Shown here: positions 8,281 to 15,913 of the stretch, in pieces | How the letters are laid out: each line of letters starts with the position of its first letter | Position numbering within the stretch: the first letter of the stretch is position 1 | Notes under the pieces: generated by a model | Seen by the model: only the letters and a program-made list of their open reading frames with translations | Database searches by the model: none | Told to the model about the DNA's origin: nothing | Assembly: GCF_014643535.1 (NCBI RefSeq) | Contig: NZ_BMJQ01000031.1 | Coordinates: 1-38,890, forward strand | Source: Aliidongia dinghuensis | GTDB taxonomy: Bacteria; Pseudomonadota; Alphaproteobacteria; ATCC43930; CGMCC-115725 | Reading direction: 5' to 3' | DNA: 38,890 nucleotides | Made by a program: the position numbers and the translations under genes

Positions 8281-11200
8281 CGCTCACCGCCTGGATCGAG
8301 CACCATCGCCGCTCGATCATTTTCGTCGTCCTGGCGCTGGCGCTGGCCGGCGGCATCTCCGCCGTGTCGCTGCCGGTCGGGCTGTTCCCGCAGATCACCT
8401 TCCCGCGCGCCGTCGTCACGGTCGACGCCGGCGACCGGCCGGCCGACCAGATGGCGCTCGTCGTGACCCAGCCGGTCGAGCAGGCCGTGCGCCGGGTGCC
8501 GGGCGTGCGCCACATCCGCTCGACCTCGAGCCGCGGCTCGGCCGAGATCTCGCTCGATTTCGACTGGGGCGTCGACATGGTCGCGACGACCCTGCAGATC
8601 GATGCGGCCGTGGCCCAAGTCCTGCCGAGCCTGCCGCCCGGAACGTCCTACGACGTCCGGCGGATGGACCCGACGACCTTCCCGATCATCGCCTATGGCT
8701 TGACGTCCGACCGCGTTTCGCCGACGGCGCTGCGCGATCTCGCGCAATACCGTATCGTGCCGCTCCTGTCGGCCATCCCGGGCGTGGCGCGGGTCGACGT
8801 GCTGGGCGGCGCACAGCAGGAGGTCCAGGTGGCGGTCGACCCGCATCGGCTCGACCTCGACGGGCTGGCGCTCGGCGACGTGACCGCGGCGCTGGGTGCT
8901 GCGAACGTGCTCAATGCCGTCGGCCGCATCGAGGACCATCACAAGCTCTATCTGGTGGTGACCGACGAGACGCTGCACCAGCTCGACCAGATTCGCTCGG
9001 TCGTGCTCAAGTCGGGCCCGGCCGGCGTCATCCGGGTCGGCGACGTGGCGACGGTCACGGATGCGACCACGCCCGCCTGGACGAAGGTCGACGAGGACGG
9101 CAAGTCGGCCGTGCTGTTCCAGGTCTATCAGCAGCCGGACGGCAACAGCGTCCAGATCGCCAAGGACGTGCGCCAGAAGCTCGCCGGCTTCCGGATGCCG
9201 GCCGGCATCCAGCTCGCCAACTGGTACGACCAGAGCGTGCTGGTGACGCAATCGGCCGGCAGCGTGCGCGACGCGATCTTCATCGGCCTGGGCCTCGCCG
9301 CGGTCGTGCTGTTCGTGTTCCTGCGCAACTGGCGCACCACCCTCGTCGCAATGCTCGTGGTGCCAGCGACGCTCGCCTCGACCGTGCTCGTGCTGAGCCT
9401 GATCGGCCAGAGCTTCAACATCATGACGCTGGGCGGCATCGCGGCCGCGGTCGGCCTCGTCATCGACGACGTGATCGTGATGATCGAGCATATCGCGCGG
9501 CGCGCCGGCACCGGCGCGGGCGAGGCGGCGGTGCTGCCGGCCGGCCGGGAGTTCCTGCGCCCGCTTACCGGCTCCAGCCTCGCGACGCTCATCGTATTCT
9601 TCCCGTTGGGTTTCCTCACCGGCGTCACCGGCGCCTTCTTCAAGGCGTTGTCGGTGACGATGGCATCGGCGCTCGTCATCTCCTATCTGCTGACCGCCTT
9701 CGCCGTGCCGGTGCTGGCGCGCCACATCATCGACTTCACCCGCTGGCACGATCCGGCGCACGGGCGTGAGCCCTGGCTCGAACGCCAGCATCGCCGGCTG
9801 CTGCAGCGGATCTTCGCCGCCCCCTGGCTGATCGCCGCAGCCGTCGTGCCGCTGCTGGCCTTGGGCTGGGTCGCCTATGGCCATGTCGGCACCGGCTTCA
9901 TGCCGGCGATGGACGAGGGCGGCTTCGTGCTTGACTATCGCACGCTGCCCGGCACTTCGTTGACCGAGACCGATCGCGAGCTGCACCAGGTGGAGGCGAT
10001 CCTAAGGGCGACGCCCGAGGTCGACACGTTCTCGCGCCGGACCGGCCTCGGCCTCGGCGGCGGCCTCAACGAGGCGAACCAGGGCGATTTCTTCGTGCGG
10101 CTGAAGCCGCCGCCCCGGCGCGGCAGCGACGAGGTGATGGCCGACATCCGCCAGCGCGTCGAAGCCCAGGTGCCCGGCGTGCAGGTCGAGCTGGCGCAGC
10201 TCATGGAGGATCTGATCGGTGACCTGACGGCGGTGCCGCAGCCGATCGAGATTCAGCTGTTCGCAAGCGATCCCGCGACGCTGATCCCGGCGGCGAAGAC
10301 GGTCGCCACCGCGATCGGCAAGGTCGACGGCGTCGTCGACATCAAGGACGGCGTGACGCTCGCGGGCGACGCGCTCACCATCCAGGTCGACCCGGTCAAG
10401 GCGGCACTCGAAGGGACCGATCCCGCCCAGGTCTCAAGCCAGCTCGACGCTTATCTCAACGGCACGGTCGCAACCAACCTGCCGACCGCCGTCAAGCAGG
10501 TCGGCGTGCGCGTCATCCTGCCGGCCGGCGAGCGCCGGCGCGACGGCGATCTCGCTCAATTGCCAATTCGCGCGCCGGACGGCCACCTGTTCCCGCTCGA
10601 GCGGGTGGCGACGATCGCGACCGATCCCGGCCAGCCGGAGATCACGCGCGACGATCTGCAGCGCATGGTGGCAGTGACGGCGCGCATCGAGAACCGCGAC
10701 CTCGGCTCGACCATCCAGGACGTCCGCCAGGCGCTCGACCGGCCCGGCGCCCTGCCGGCGGGGGTGAGCTATACGCTGGGCGGGCTGTACGAGCAGCAGC
10801 AGATCGCCTTCGCCGGTCTCTTGAAAGTATTCGGCGCGGCGCTCGTGGCCGAGCTGATCCTGCTCTTGTTCATCTACGAGCGCGTGGTTCTGCCGGTCAT
10901 CATCATCGGCACTTCGCTGCTGTCGACCACGGCCGTGTTCACAGCGCTCTGGCTCACCGGCATCGAGCTCAACATCACAGCGATGATGGGCATGACCATG
11001 ATCATCGGCATCGCGACCGAGATGGCGATCTTCTACGTCTCGGAATATCGCGAGCTGACGCAGGAGATGCCGCCGCGCCAAGCGCTGCTCGAGGCGAGCC
11101 GCAATCGCCTCCGGCCGATCGCCATGACGACGCTCGCGGCGATCCTGACGCTGATGCCGCTGGCGCTCGGGCTCGGCGAGGGCTCGGCCATGCAGCAACC

Positions 11201-11342
11201 GCTGGCGGTCGCCATCATCGCCGGCCTGATCCTGCAGTTCCCGATGGTGCTGCTGGTCATGCCGGTGCTGATCTCGCTTACGAACCGGACCGGCCCGGCC
11301 TCAGGCGGGACGGTTGCGGCCAGCCCGGCCCCGGCAGAATGA
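8277..11342 (+). CDS. RND efflux permease with an altered TM10 relay residue
   Basis: A 1021-residue RND permease with the usual two large periplasmic loops and twelve membrane helices. TM4 retains D397-D398 in GLVIDDVIVMIEH. In TM10, however, the position that is Lys in drug pumps such as AcrB (GLSAKNAIL) reads GIATEMAIF, i.e. E915. Acidic residues in TM10 are known for heavy-metal RND pumps such as CusA, so this may be a metal or otherwise divergent transporter, although the surrounding sequence is not obviously CzcA-like. It overlaps the adaptor by 4 bp and ends the efflux island. Only about 23% or so of positions look shared with the permease at 2573 by eye, so this is not a recent duplication; that figure is an impression, not a calculation. 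Confidence 0.93.
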   Translation: MTLTAWIEHHRRSIIFVVLALALAGGISAVSLPVGLFPQITFPRAVVTVDAGDRPADQMALVVTQPVEQAVRRVPGVRHIRSTSSRGSAEISLDFDWGVDMVATTLQIDAAVAQVLPSLPPGTSYDVRRMDPTTFPIIAYGLTSDRVSPTALRDLAQYRIVPLLSAIPGVARVDVLGGAQQEVQVAVDPHRLDLDGLALGDVTAALGAANVLNAVGRIEDHHKLYLVVTDETLHQLDQIRSVVLKSGPAGVIRVGDVATVTDATTPAWTKVDEDGKSAVLFQVYQQPDGNSVQIAKDVRQKLAGFRMPAGIQLANWYDQSVLVTQSAGSVRDAIFIGLGLAAVVLFVFLRNWRTTLVAMLVVPATLASTVLVLSLIGQSFNIMTLGGIAAAVGLVIDDVIVMIEHIARRAGTGAGEAAVLPAGREFLRPLTGSSLATLIVFFPLGFLTGVTGAFFKALSVTMASALVISYLLTAFAVPVLARHIIDFTRWHDPAHGREPWLERQHRRLLQRIFAAPWLIAAAVVPLLALGWVAYGHVGTGFMPAMDEGGFVLDYRTLPGTSLTETDRELHQVEAILRATPEVDTFSRRTGLGLGGGLNEANQGDFFVRLKPPPRRGSDEVMADIRQRVEAQVPGVQVELAQLMEDLIGDLTAVPQPIEIQLFASDPATLIPAAKTVATAIGKVDGVVDIKDGVTLAGDALTIQVDPVKAALEGTDPAQVSSQLDAYLNGTVATNLPTAVKQVGVRVILPAGERRRDGDLAQLPIRAPDGHLFPLERVATIATDPGQPEITRDDLQRMVAVTARIENRDLGSTIQDVRQALDRPGALPAGVSYTLGGLYEQQQIAFAGLLKVFGAALVAELILLLFIYERVVLPVIIIGTSLLSTTAVFTALWLTGIELNITAMMGMTMIIGIATEMAIFYVSEYRELTQEMPPRQALLEASRNRLRPIAMTTLAAILTLMPLALGLGEGSAMQQPLAVAIIAGLILQFPMVLLVMPVLISLTNRTGPASGGTVAASPAPAE

Positions 11343-11359
11343 TCGCAGGCCCTTGTCGG

Positions 11360-11378
11360 CGTCGCCGATACGGCGATG
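11360..11378. terminator. Short hairpin between convergent genes
   Basis: CGTCGCCG, loop ATA, CGGCGATG forms an 8-bp stem with one G-T pair, in the 45-bp gap between the RND gene and the oppositely oriented PAS gene. No T-run follows on either strand, so termination is only a possibility. Confidence 0.3.
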
Positions 11379-11387
11379 TCTGCGGGG

Positions 11388-11825
11388 TCAGCCGCCCTGC
11401 TTCAGCGCGGCCAACTCGCGCCGCAGCGCACGAAGCTCCTCGAACCGTGCCGTCGCGTCGCGCAAGAACGCGGCGATGCCGAGAAGTGTCCCGGCATCGC
11501 CGTGAAGCGGCAGGATCGTGAACTCGATCGAGATCTGCCGCCCGTCCTTATGGAGCGCCGGCACCGCCAGGACGGCGCCGCTGCCATAGCGGCTTTGGGC
11601 GCCGCCCATGACCTTGTCGTAGCCTTCCCAATGCCGGCTGCGCAGGCGTTCGGGGATGATCAAATCGAGCGACGCGCCAATCGCCTCGCCTTCGGCAAAG
11701 CCGAAGATGCGCGTGGCGGCCGCATTCCAGTAGCGGATGACACCCGCTGCATCCGCATAAATCACCGCATCGGGGCCATCGGCGATGAGCCGTTCGAAAA
11801 ACTGAGGCGCGCCTTCTATGCTCAT
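11388..11825 (-). CDS. Stand-alone PAS-domain protein
   Basis: A 145-residue protein that is almost entirely one PAS fold (residues about 10-120). It begins with the typical ADGPDAVIYADAAGVIRYWNAAATRIFGF, with the W-N-x-A-A and F-G-F/Y pattern, and ends with a PAC-like segment. A charged helical tail (FEELRALRRELAALKQ) looks like a short coiled coil. No output domain is present, so it must work by binding a partner, perhaps a separate kinase or cyclase. The ATG has GGAG about 8 bases upstream. It lies tail-to-tail with the efflux operon and is not obviously linked to it. The ligand is unknown; PAS folds can hold flavin, heme or small molecules. Confidence 0.85.
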   Translation of the reverse strand: MSIEGAPQFFERLIADGPDAVIYADAAGVIRYWNAAATRIFGFAEGEAIGASLDLIIPERLRSRHWEGYDKVMGGAQSRYGSGAVLAVPALHKDGRQISIEFTILPLHGDAGTLLGIAAFLRDATARFEELRALRRELAALKQGG

Positions 11826-11846
11826 CGGATCTGCTCCGTGCGGTGG

Positions 11847-12119
11847 TCACTTCGCCGCGGGCATTCCATCATGCTCCGGGGAACCATCTCCGCCCTCGAC
11901 AAGAGCGGTGGGCGAACCAACGGCTTGCGGGTTCACGCCGGGCCGGCGGGCAAGTTCGGTGCCGAGGTCCACCGCCCCGCGCATACCCCGCTCGTTTCGG
12001 TCGCCGGCATTGCCTGCGTAGATCGTCACACCCATCACCAGCAGCGTCGCACTTTGAGCTGCCGTTTTCCACCTCGTGGCGGATGCGCTCCGCAGCGTTT
12101 CAGCGTTCGCGGGCAGCAA
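11847..12119 (-). CDS. Possible small hypothetical protein
   Basis: A 90-residue frame with a TTG start between the LysR gene and the PAS gene, on the same strand as both. It has one moderately hydrophobic segment (AAQSATLLVMGVTIYAG) and a Gly/Pro-rich remainder. No family was recognised and no clear SD is seen. The rest of the 314-bp gap shows nothing else. It may be non-coding, so the call is weak. Confidence 0.3.
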   Translation of the reverse strand: MLPANAETLRSASATRWKTAAQSATLLVMGVTIYAGNAGDRNERGMRGAVDLGTELARRPGVNPQAVGSPTALVEGGDGSPEHDGMPAAK

Positions 12120-12139
12120 AGCTGCTGTCTGCCCATTGC

Positions 12140-13018
12140 TCAGCCGTTCCGGGCGCCCGGCAGAAGCGAGAGGAAAGCGTGGGCCGCTGGCCCCAGGTCG
12201 GCCGGCGTCTTGGCGACGGCGGCGATCTGGCGCGGCAGGGCGGGTGACAGGCGGCGAACGGTCAGCGCGCTCATGTCGTCGGGCAAGGCCAGTTCCGGCA
12301 TGATCGTGAGGCCCAGCCCCTCGCGCACCATGGCGGCGAGCGTACCGTTGTCGCGCACCATGAAGGCAATCTCGGGCTGGCTGCCGGCGGCTTCCAGCAA
12401 GTCCTGGATCATGGTCTCGCAGCCGCCGCCCGACAGGATCATTTTCTCCCCATCCAGCAGGTCGAGGCTGATCTCGTTCCGGGACGAAAGCGGATGGCCC
12501 GCCGGCAGCAGCACCACGTACTCGTCCTCGGCCACAGTCCGGGCCACGAGGTCCGGATGGGGTGCGCTGGTCAGGCCCACATCGACCGCGCCCGCCAGCA
12601 CCCAGCCGCAGACCTCCGGGTCGGTGCCTTCATGGAGCGTCACCGCCACTTTGGGATAGCGTGCCCGGAACGGCTTCAGCCAGCCCGGCAGCAGGCGGAT
12701 GGTGGCACTCTGCACAGCGCCGATGCGAAGACGCGTGCCGGCCAGGTCCGCGTTGCCGACGCAGACCGCGCGCAGACGGTCGATGGCGGCCAAGGCCGCC
12801 TTGGCCTCGGCGAGCGCTGCCTCGCCGGCCTCGGTCAGGGTGACGCCGTCGCGCTGGCGATGGAACAGGCCGACGCCCAGCGCCTGCTCCAGGCCGGCGA
12901 TGGCCTGGCTCACGGCCGATTGGGTCAGCGGCAAGCGACGGGTTGCCGCCGTGAAGCCGCCGCTTTCCGCCACTTCCTGGAAGCAGCGCAGTTGGGTCAG
13001 GGTGACATTAGGAATCAC
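12140..13018 (-). CDS. LysR-family transcriptional regulator
   Basis: A 292-residue activator/repressor. The N-terminal winged helix-turn-helix is clear: LTQLRCFQEVAESGGFTAATRRLPLTQSAVSQAIAGLEQ, then LGVGLFHRQRDGVTLTEAG (residues about 5-65). The rest is the periplasmic-binding-like effector domain. The start is GTG (MIPNVTLTQ after initiation). It is divergent from the nitrilase gene with 81 bp between the starts, the classical arrangement in which a LysR protein controls the neighbour and itself. The inducer is likely a nitrile or its product, by inference from the neighbour only. Confidence 0.93.
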   Translation of the reverse strand: MIPNVTLTQLRCFQEVAESGGFTAATRRLPLTQSAVSQAIAGLEQALGVGLFHRQRDGVTLTEAGEAALAEAKAALAAIDRLRAVCVGNADLAGTRLRIGAVQSATIRLLPGWLKPFRARYPKVAVTLHEGTDPEVCGWVLAGAVDVGLTSAPHPDLVARTVAEDEYVVLLPAGHPLSSRNEISLDLLDGEKMILSGGGCETMIQDLLEAAGSQPEIAFMVRDNGTLAAMVREGLGLTIMPELALPDDMSALTVRRLSPALPRQIAAVAKTPADLGPAAHAFLSLLPGARNG

Positions 13019-13031
13019 GATGGCGAAGATT

Positions 13032-13052
13032 ATAACGATTAATTTGTCTTAT
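13032..13052. promoter_or_regulatory. Putative LysR operator between the regulator and the nitrilase
   Basis: The AT-rich core of the 81-bp divergent region contains ATAA (13032-13035) and TTAT (13049-13052) as inverted arms 13 bp apart, with T-N11-A type spacing inside. It stands out from its GC-rich surroundings and lies where a LysR site would be expected. Confidence 0.4.
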
Positions 13053-13099
13053 CGCGAGGCCTGCCGCCATGCTCCGGGCAATTGGAACAGGAGCAGCAC

Positions 13100-14065
13100 A
13101 TGTCCCAGGCTGAAAATCCCGATCTCTTGACCGTCGGCCTGGCCCAGATCGCGCCCATCTGGCTCGACCGGGCCCGCACGCTGGAGAAGATCATCGCCTA
13201 CACCGACCAGGCGGCGGCGCGCGGCTGCCAGCTGGTTGCCTTCGGTGAAACCGTGCTGCCGGGCTATCCCTATTGGGTCGAGCGGACCGACGGGGCTCGC
13301 TTCAATTCGCCAGTCCAGAAGGACATCCATGCCCATTACCTGGACCAGGCGGTGGATATCGAAGCGGGCCATCTGGCGCCGCTGCAGGCGCGGGCGCGGC
13401 AGCACGGGATCACGATGATGGTCGGCTGTGCCGAACGTGCGGCAGATCGCGGCGGGCACAGCGTCTATTGCTCGCTGGTCCGGATCGGCCCGGATGGCGC
13501 TGTCCAGAATGTCCATCGCAAGCTGATGCCGACCTATGAGGAGCGGCTGACCTGGGCACCCGGCGACGGGCATGGGCTGAAGACCCAGCCGATCAGGCGC
13601 TTCACCCTGGGCGGGCTCAATTGCTGGGAAAACTGGATGCCGCTGTCGCGCGCGGCCCTCTATGCCCAGGGCGAGGATCTCCATGTCGCCGTCTGGCCGG
13701 GCGGACTGCACAACACCCATGACACGACCCGCTTCATCGCCAAGGAGATGCGCGGCTATGTGCTGGCCGTCTCGGGCGTGATGCGGCCAGGCGACGTGCC
13801 TGCCGACGCGCCTCACCGCGACCTCATGGTCCGGGACGAAAGCCCCCTCTGGTCCAATGGCGGCTCGGCGATCGCGGCCCCGGACGGGTCCTGGGTGGTG
13901 GAACCGCTTGTGGGCGAGGAAGGGTTGCTGGTCGCCACCCTCGACCATCGCGAGGTCCGGCGCGAGCGGCAGAATTTCGACCCGGCCGGCCATTATGCGC
14001 GACCGGACGTGACGCGCCTCGTGGTCGACCGGCGCCGGCAGGCGCTCGCCAGCTTCGACGATTAG
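13100..14065 (+). CDS. Nitrilase (carbon-nitrogen hydrolase family)
   Basis: A 321-residue cytoplasmic enzyme expected to hydrolyse a nitrile to a carboxylic acid and ammonia. The nitrilase triad is complete: E50 in AFGETVLPGYP, K141 in HRKLMPTYEE and C175 in LNCWENW. The C-W-E-N sequence is characteristic of true nitrilases rather than amidases. ATG at 13100 is chosen because AGGAG lies at 13089-13093; a TTG 18 bp upstream is less likely. The length is slightly below the 330-360 of many nitrilases because the C-terminal tail is short. It is probably controlled by the divergent LysR gene. Substrate (aliphatic, aryl or cyanide-type) cannot be read from sequence. Confidence 0.93.
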   Translation: MSQAENPDLLTVGLAQIAPIWLDRARTLEKIIAYTDQAAARGCQLVAFGETVLPGYPYWVERTDGARFNSPVQKDIHAHYLDQAVDIEAGHLAPLQARARQHGITMMVGCAERAADRGGHSVYCSLVRIGPDGAVQNVHRKLMPTYEERLTWAPGDGHGLKTQPIRRFTLGGLNCWENWMPLSRAALYAQGEDLHVAVWPGGLHNTHDTTRFIAKEMRGYVLAVSGVMRPGDVPADAPHRDLMVRDESPLWSNGGSAIAAPDGSWVVEPLVGEEGLLVATLDHREVRRERQNFDPAGHYARPDVTRLVVDRRRQALASFDD

Positions 14066-14215
14066 CGCGCTGTGCGATTACAGAATACTTGAGTGGCTGG
14101 GACTGCCCATCGGCCCGTGGCGACCACACGGTCTAGACGGCAAGTGGTCCCGGCTGGATCATGAGGCCGCGATCGGGCTTCCGTTCGACGGATCGGCCTC
14201 GGATGAAGGAGGGCG

Positions 14216-15913
14216 TCAGCGCTGTGCCGTTGCCCAATCCGGCGCCTCGTAATGGTCTGCGGTCGAGGCGTCGAGCAGCGGCTTGCCGAGGATGTGGTCG
14301 GCGGCCTTTTCGGCCAGCATGATCGTCGGCGCGTTCAGATTGCCGGTCGTGACCGACGGCATGATCGAGCTGTCGACCACACGCACCCCCGCGACGCCGA
14401 TCACCCGCGTCTCGGCGTCGACCACGGCCATCGGGTCGTCCGCTCGGCCCATCTTGCAGGTGCAGGACGGATGATAGGCGCTTTCGACTTTCTGCCGGAT
14501 GAAATCGTCGATCTGTTCGTCGCTCACGACGTCGGCGCCGGGCTGGATCTCCCGGCCGCGATAGGGGGCGAAGGCAGCCTGCGCGAAGATCTCGCGCGTC
14601 AGCCGCACGCAGGCGCGCATCTCGGTCCAGTCGTCCTCGTGGCTCATATAGTTGAACCGGATCGTCGGGTGTTCGTGCGGGTCGCGCGAGGCGAGCCGGA
14701 CCCAGCCGCGGCTCTTCGAGCGCATCGGCCCGACATGGGCCTGGAAACCATGTTCCGACGCCAGCCCGCTGCCGTCGTAGCCGACAGCGAGCGGCAGGAA
14801 ATGATACTGGATGTCGGGATAGCGGATGCCGGGGCGCGAGCGAATGAAGCCGCCGCTCTCGAAATGGTTGGTGGCACCGAGCCCCGTTCGCGTCAGCAGC
14901 CACCGAGCGCCGACGAGGCCGCGGCCGATGAGGCCCGACTGGCCGTAGAGCGTCACCGGCCGGGTGCAGGCGACCTGAAAATAGAATTCGAGATGGTCCT
15001 GCAAATTCTCGCCGACGCCCGGCCGGTCCTGCACCACCGGAATGCCGAGGGCGCGGAGCTCCGCGGCCGGTCCGATGCCCGACAGTTTCAGCAATTGCGG
15101 CGAATTGATCGGGCCGCCGGCCAAGATCACCTCGCGCCGAGCCCGCACCTCGTGCAGCGTTCCATCCCGCTCATAGCGCACGCCGATCGCGCGGCTGCCG
15201 TCGAAGATCAGGCCGGTCGCGAGCGCGTGGGTGACGAGGGTCAGGTTCGGCCGCTTCAACGCCGGCTTCAGATAGGCGTTGGCGGCCGACCAGCGCACGC
15301 CGTCCTTCACTGTCATATCCATGGCGCCGAAGCCTTCCTGGCGTGCGCCATTCATATCATCGGTCGCGCCATAGCCGGCCTCGATCGCGGCCTCGACGAA
15401 GACGCGGTAGAGCGGGTTCGCGAGCCGGCCGGTACGCGTCGCCAGCGGCCCGGCGTCGCCGCGCCAGGCATTGCCGCCCGTCCGCCGCGCCTCGGCCCGG
15501 CGGAAATAGGGCAGTACCTGGCGATAACCCCAGCCGGCAGCACCTTCCGCCTCCCAGCGCTCGTAATCGAGCGGGTTGCCGCGGACATAGACCAGGCCGT
15601 TGATCGACGAGGAGCCGCCGATGACCTTGCCGCGCGGACAGTTGAGACGGCGGCCGCCCAGATGCGGCTCCGGCTCGGTCTCGTACTGCCAATTGTAGCG
15701 CGCCATGTTCATGGGATAGGACAGCGCCGCCGGCATCTGAATATAGATCGAGCGGTCGGACCCGCCGTGTTCCAGCACCAGCACCGTGTGGCGGCCGTCC
15801 TCGGTCAGCCGGCTGGCCAGCACCGAGCCGGCCGAGCCCGCGCCGACGATAATATAGTCGGCGCTGTCGATATCGCGGGCTTTCGCGATCGACCTTGGCT
15901 CAATAAGGAGCAT
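14216..15913 (-). CDS. betA: Choline dehydrogenase (GMC oxidoreductase)
   Basis: A 565-residue FAD enzyme of the GMC family that oxidises choline to betaine aldehyde at the inner membrane. The N-terminal Rossmann fingerprint is DYIIVGAGSAGSVLASRL; the GMC signatures are RGKVIGGSSSINGLVYVRG and GGPINSPQLLKLSGIGP. The C-terminal region has the BetA-like YHPSCTCKMG with the catalytic His, and TGNLNAPTIMLAEKAAD. Its first 14 bp overlap the end of the betI-betB frame, so the order is betI-betB then betA, as in the classical betIBA operon, and the two are likely translationally coupled. The 150 bp between its stop and the convergent nitrilase stop contain nothing recognisable. Substrate choice rests on neighbours and the BetA-like C-terminus. 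Confidence 0.92.
   Translation of the reverse strand: MLLIEPRSIAKARDIDSADYIIVGAGSAGSVLASRLTEDGRHTVLVLEHGGSDRSIYIQMPAALSYPMNMARYNWQYETEPEPHLGGRRLNCPRGKVIGGSSSINGLVYVRGNPLDYERWEAEGAAGWGYRQVLPYFRRAEARRTGGNAWRGDAGPLATRTGRLANPLYRVFVEAAIEAGYGATDDMNGARQEGFGAMDMTVKDGVRWSAANAYLKPALKRPNLTLVTHALATGLIFDGSRAIGVRYERDGTLHEVRARREVILAGGPINSPQLLKLSGIGPAAELRALGIPVVQDRPGVGENLQDHLEFYFQVACTRPVTLYGQSGLIGRGLVGARWLLTRTGLGATNHFESGGFIRSRPGIRYPDIQYHFLPLAVGYDGSGLASEHGFQAHVGPMRSKSRGWVRLASRDPHEHPTIRFNYMSHEDDWTEMRACVRLTREIFAQAAFAPYRGREIQPGADVVSDEQIDDFIRQKVESAYHPSCTCKMGRADDPMAVVDAETRVIGVAGVRVVDSSIMPSVTTGNLNAPTIMLAEKAADHILGKPLLDASTADHYEAPDWATAQR

Noticed and set aside
8205..9986. Long minus-strand frame under the second RND permease
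   Set aside because: Low-complexity charged composition and no family motifs; antisense shadow of a clear RND gene.
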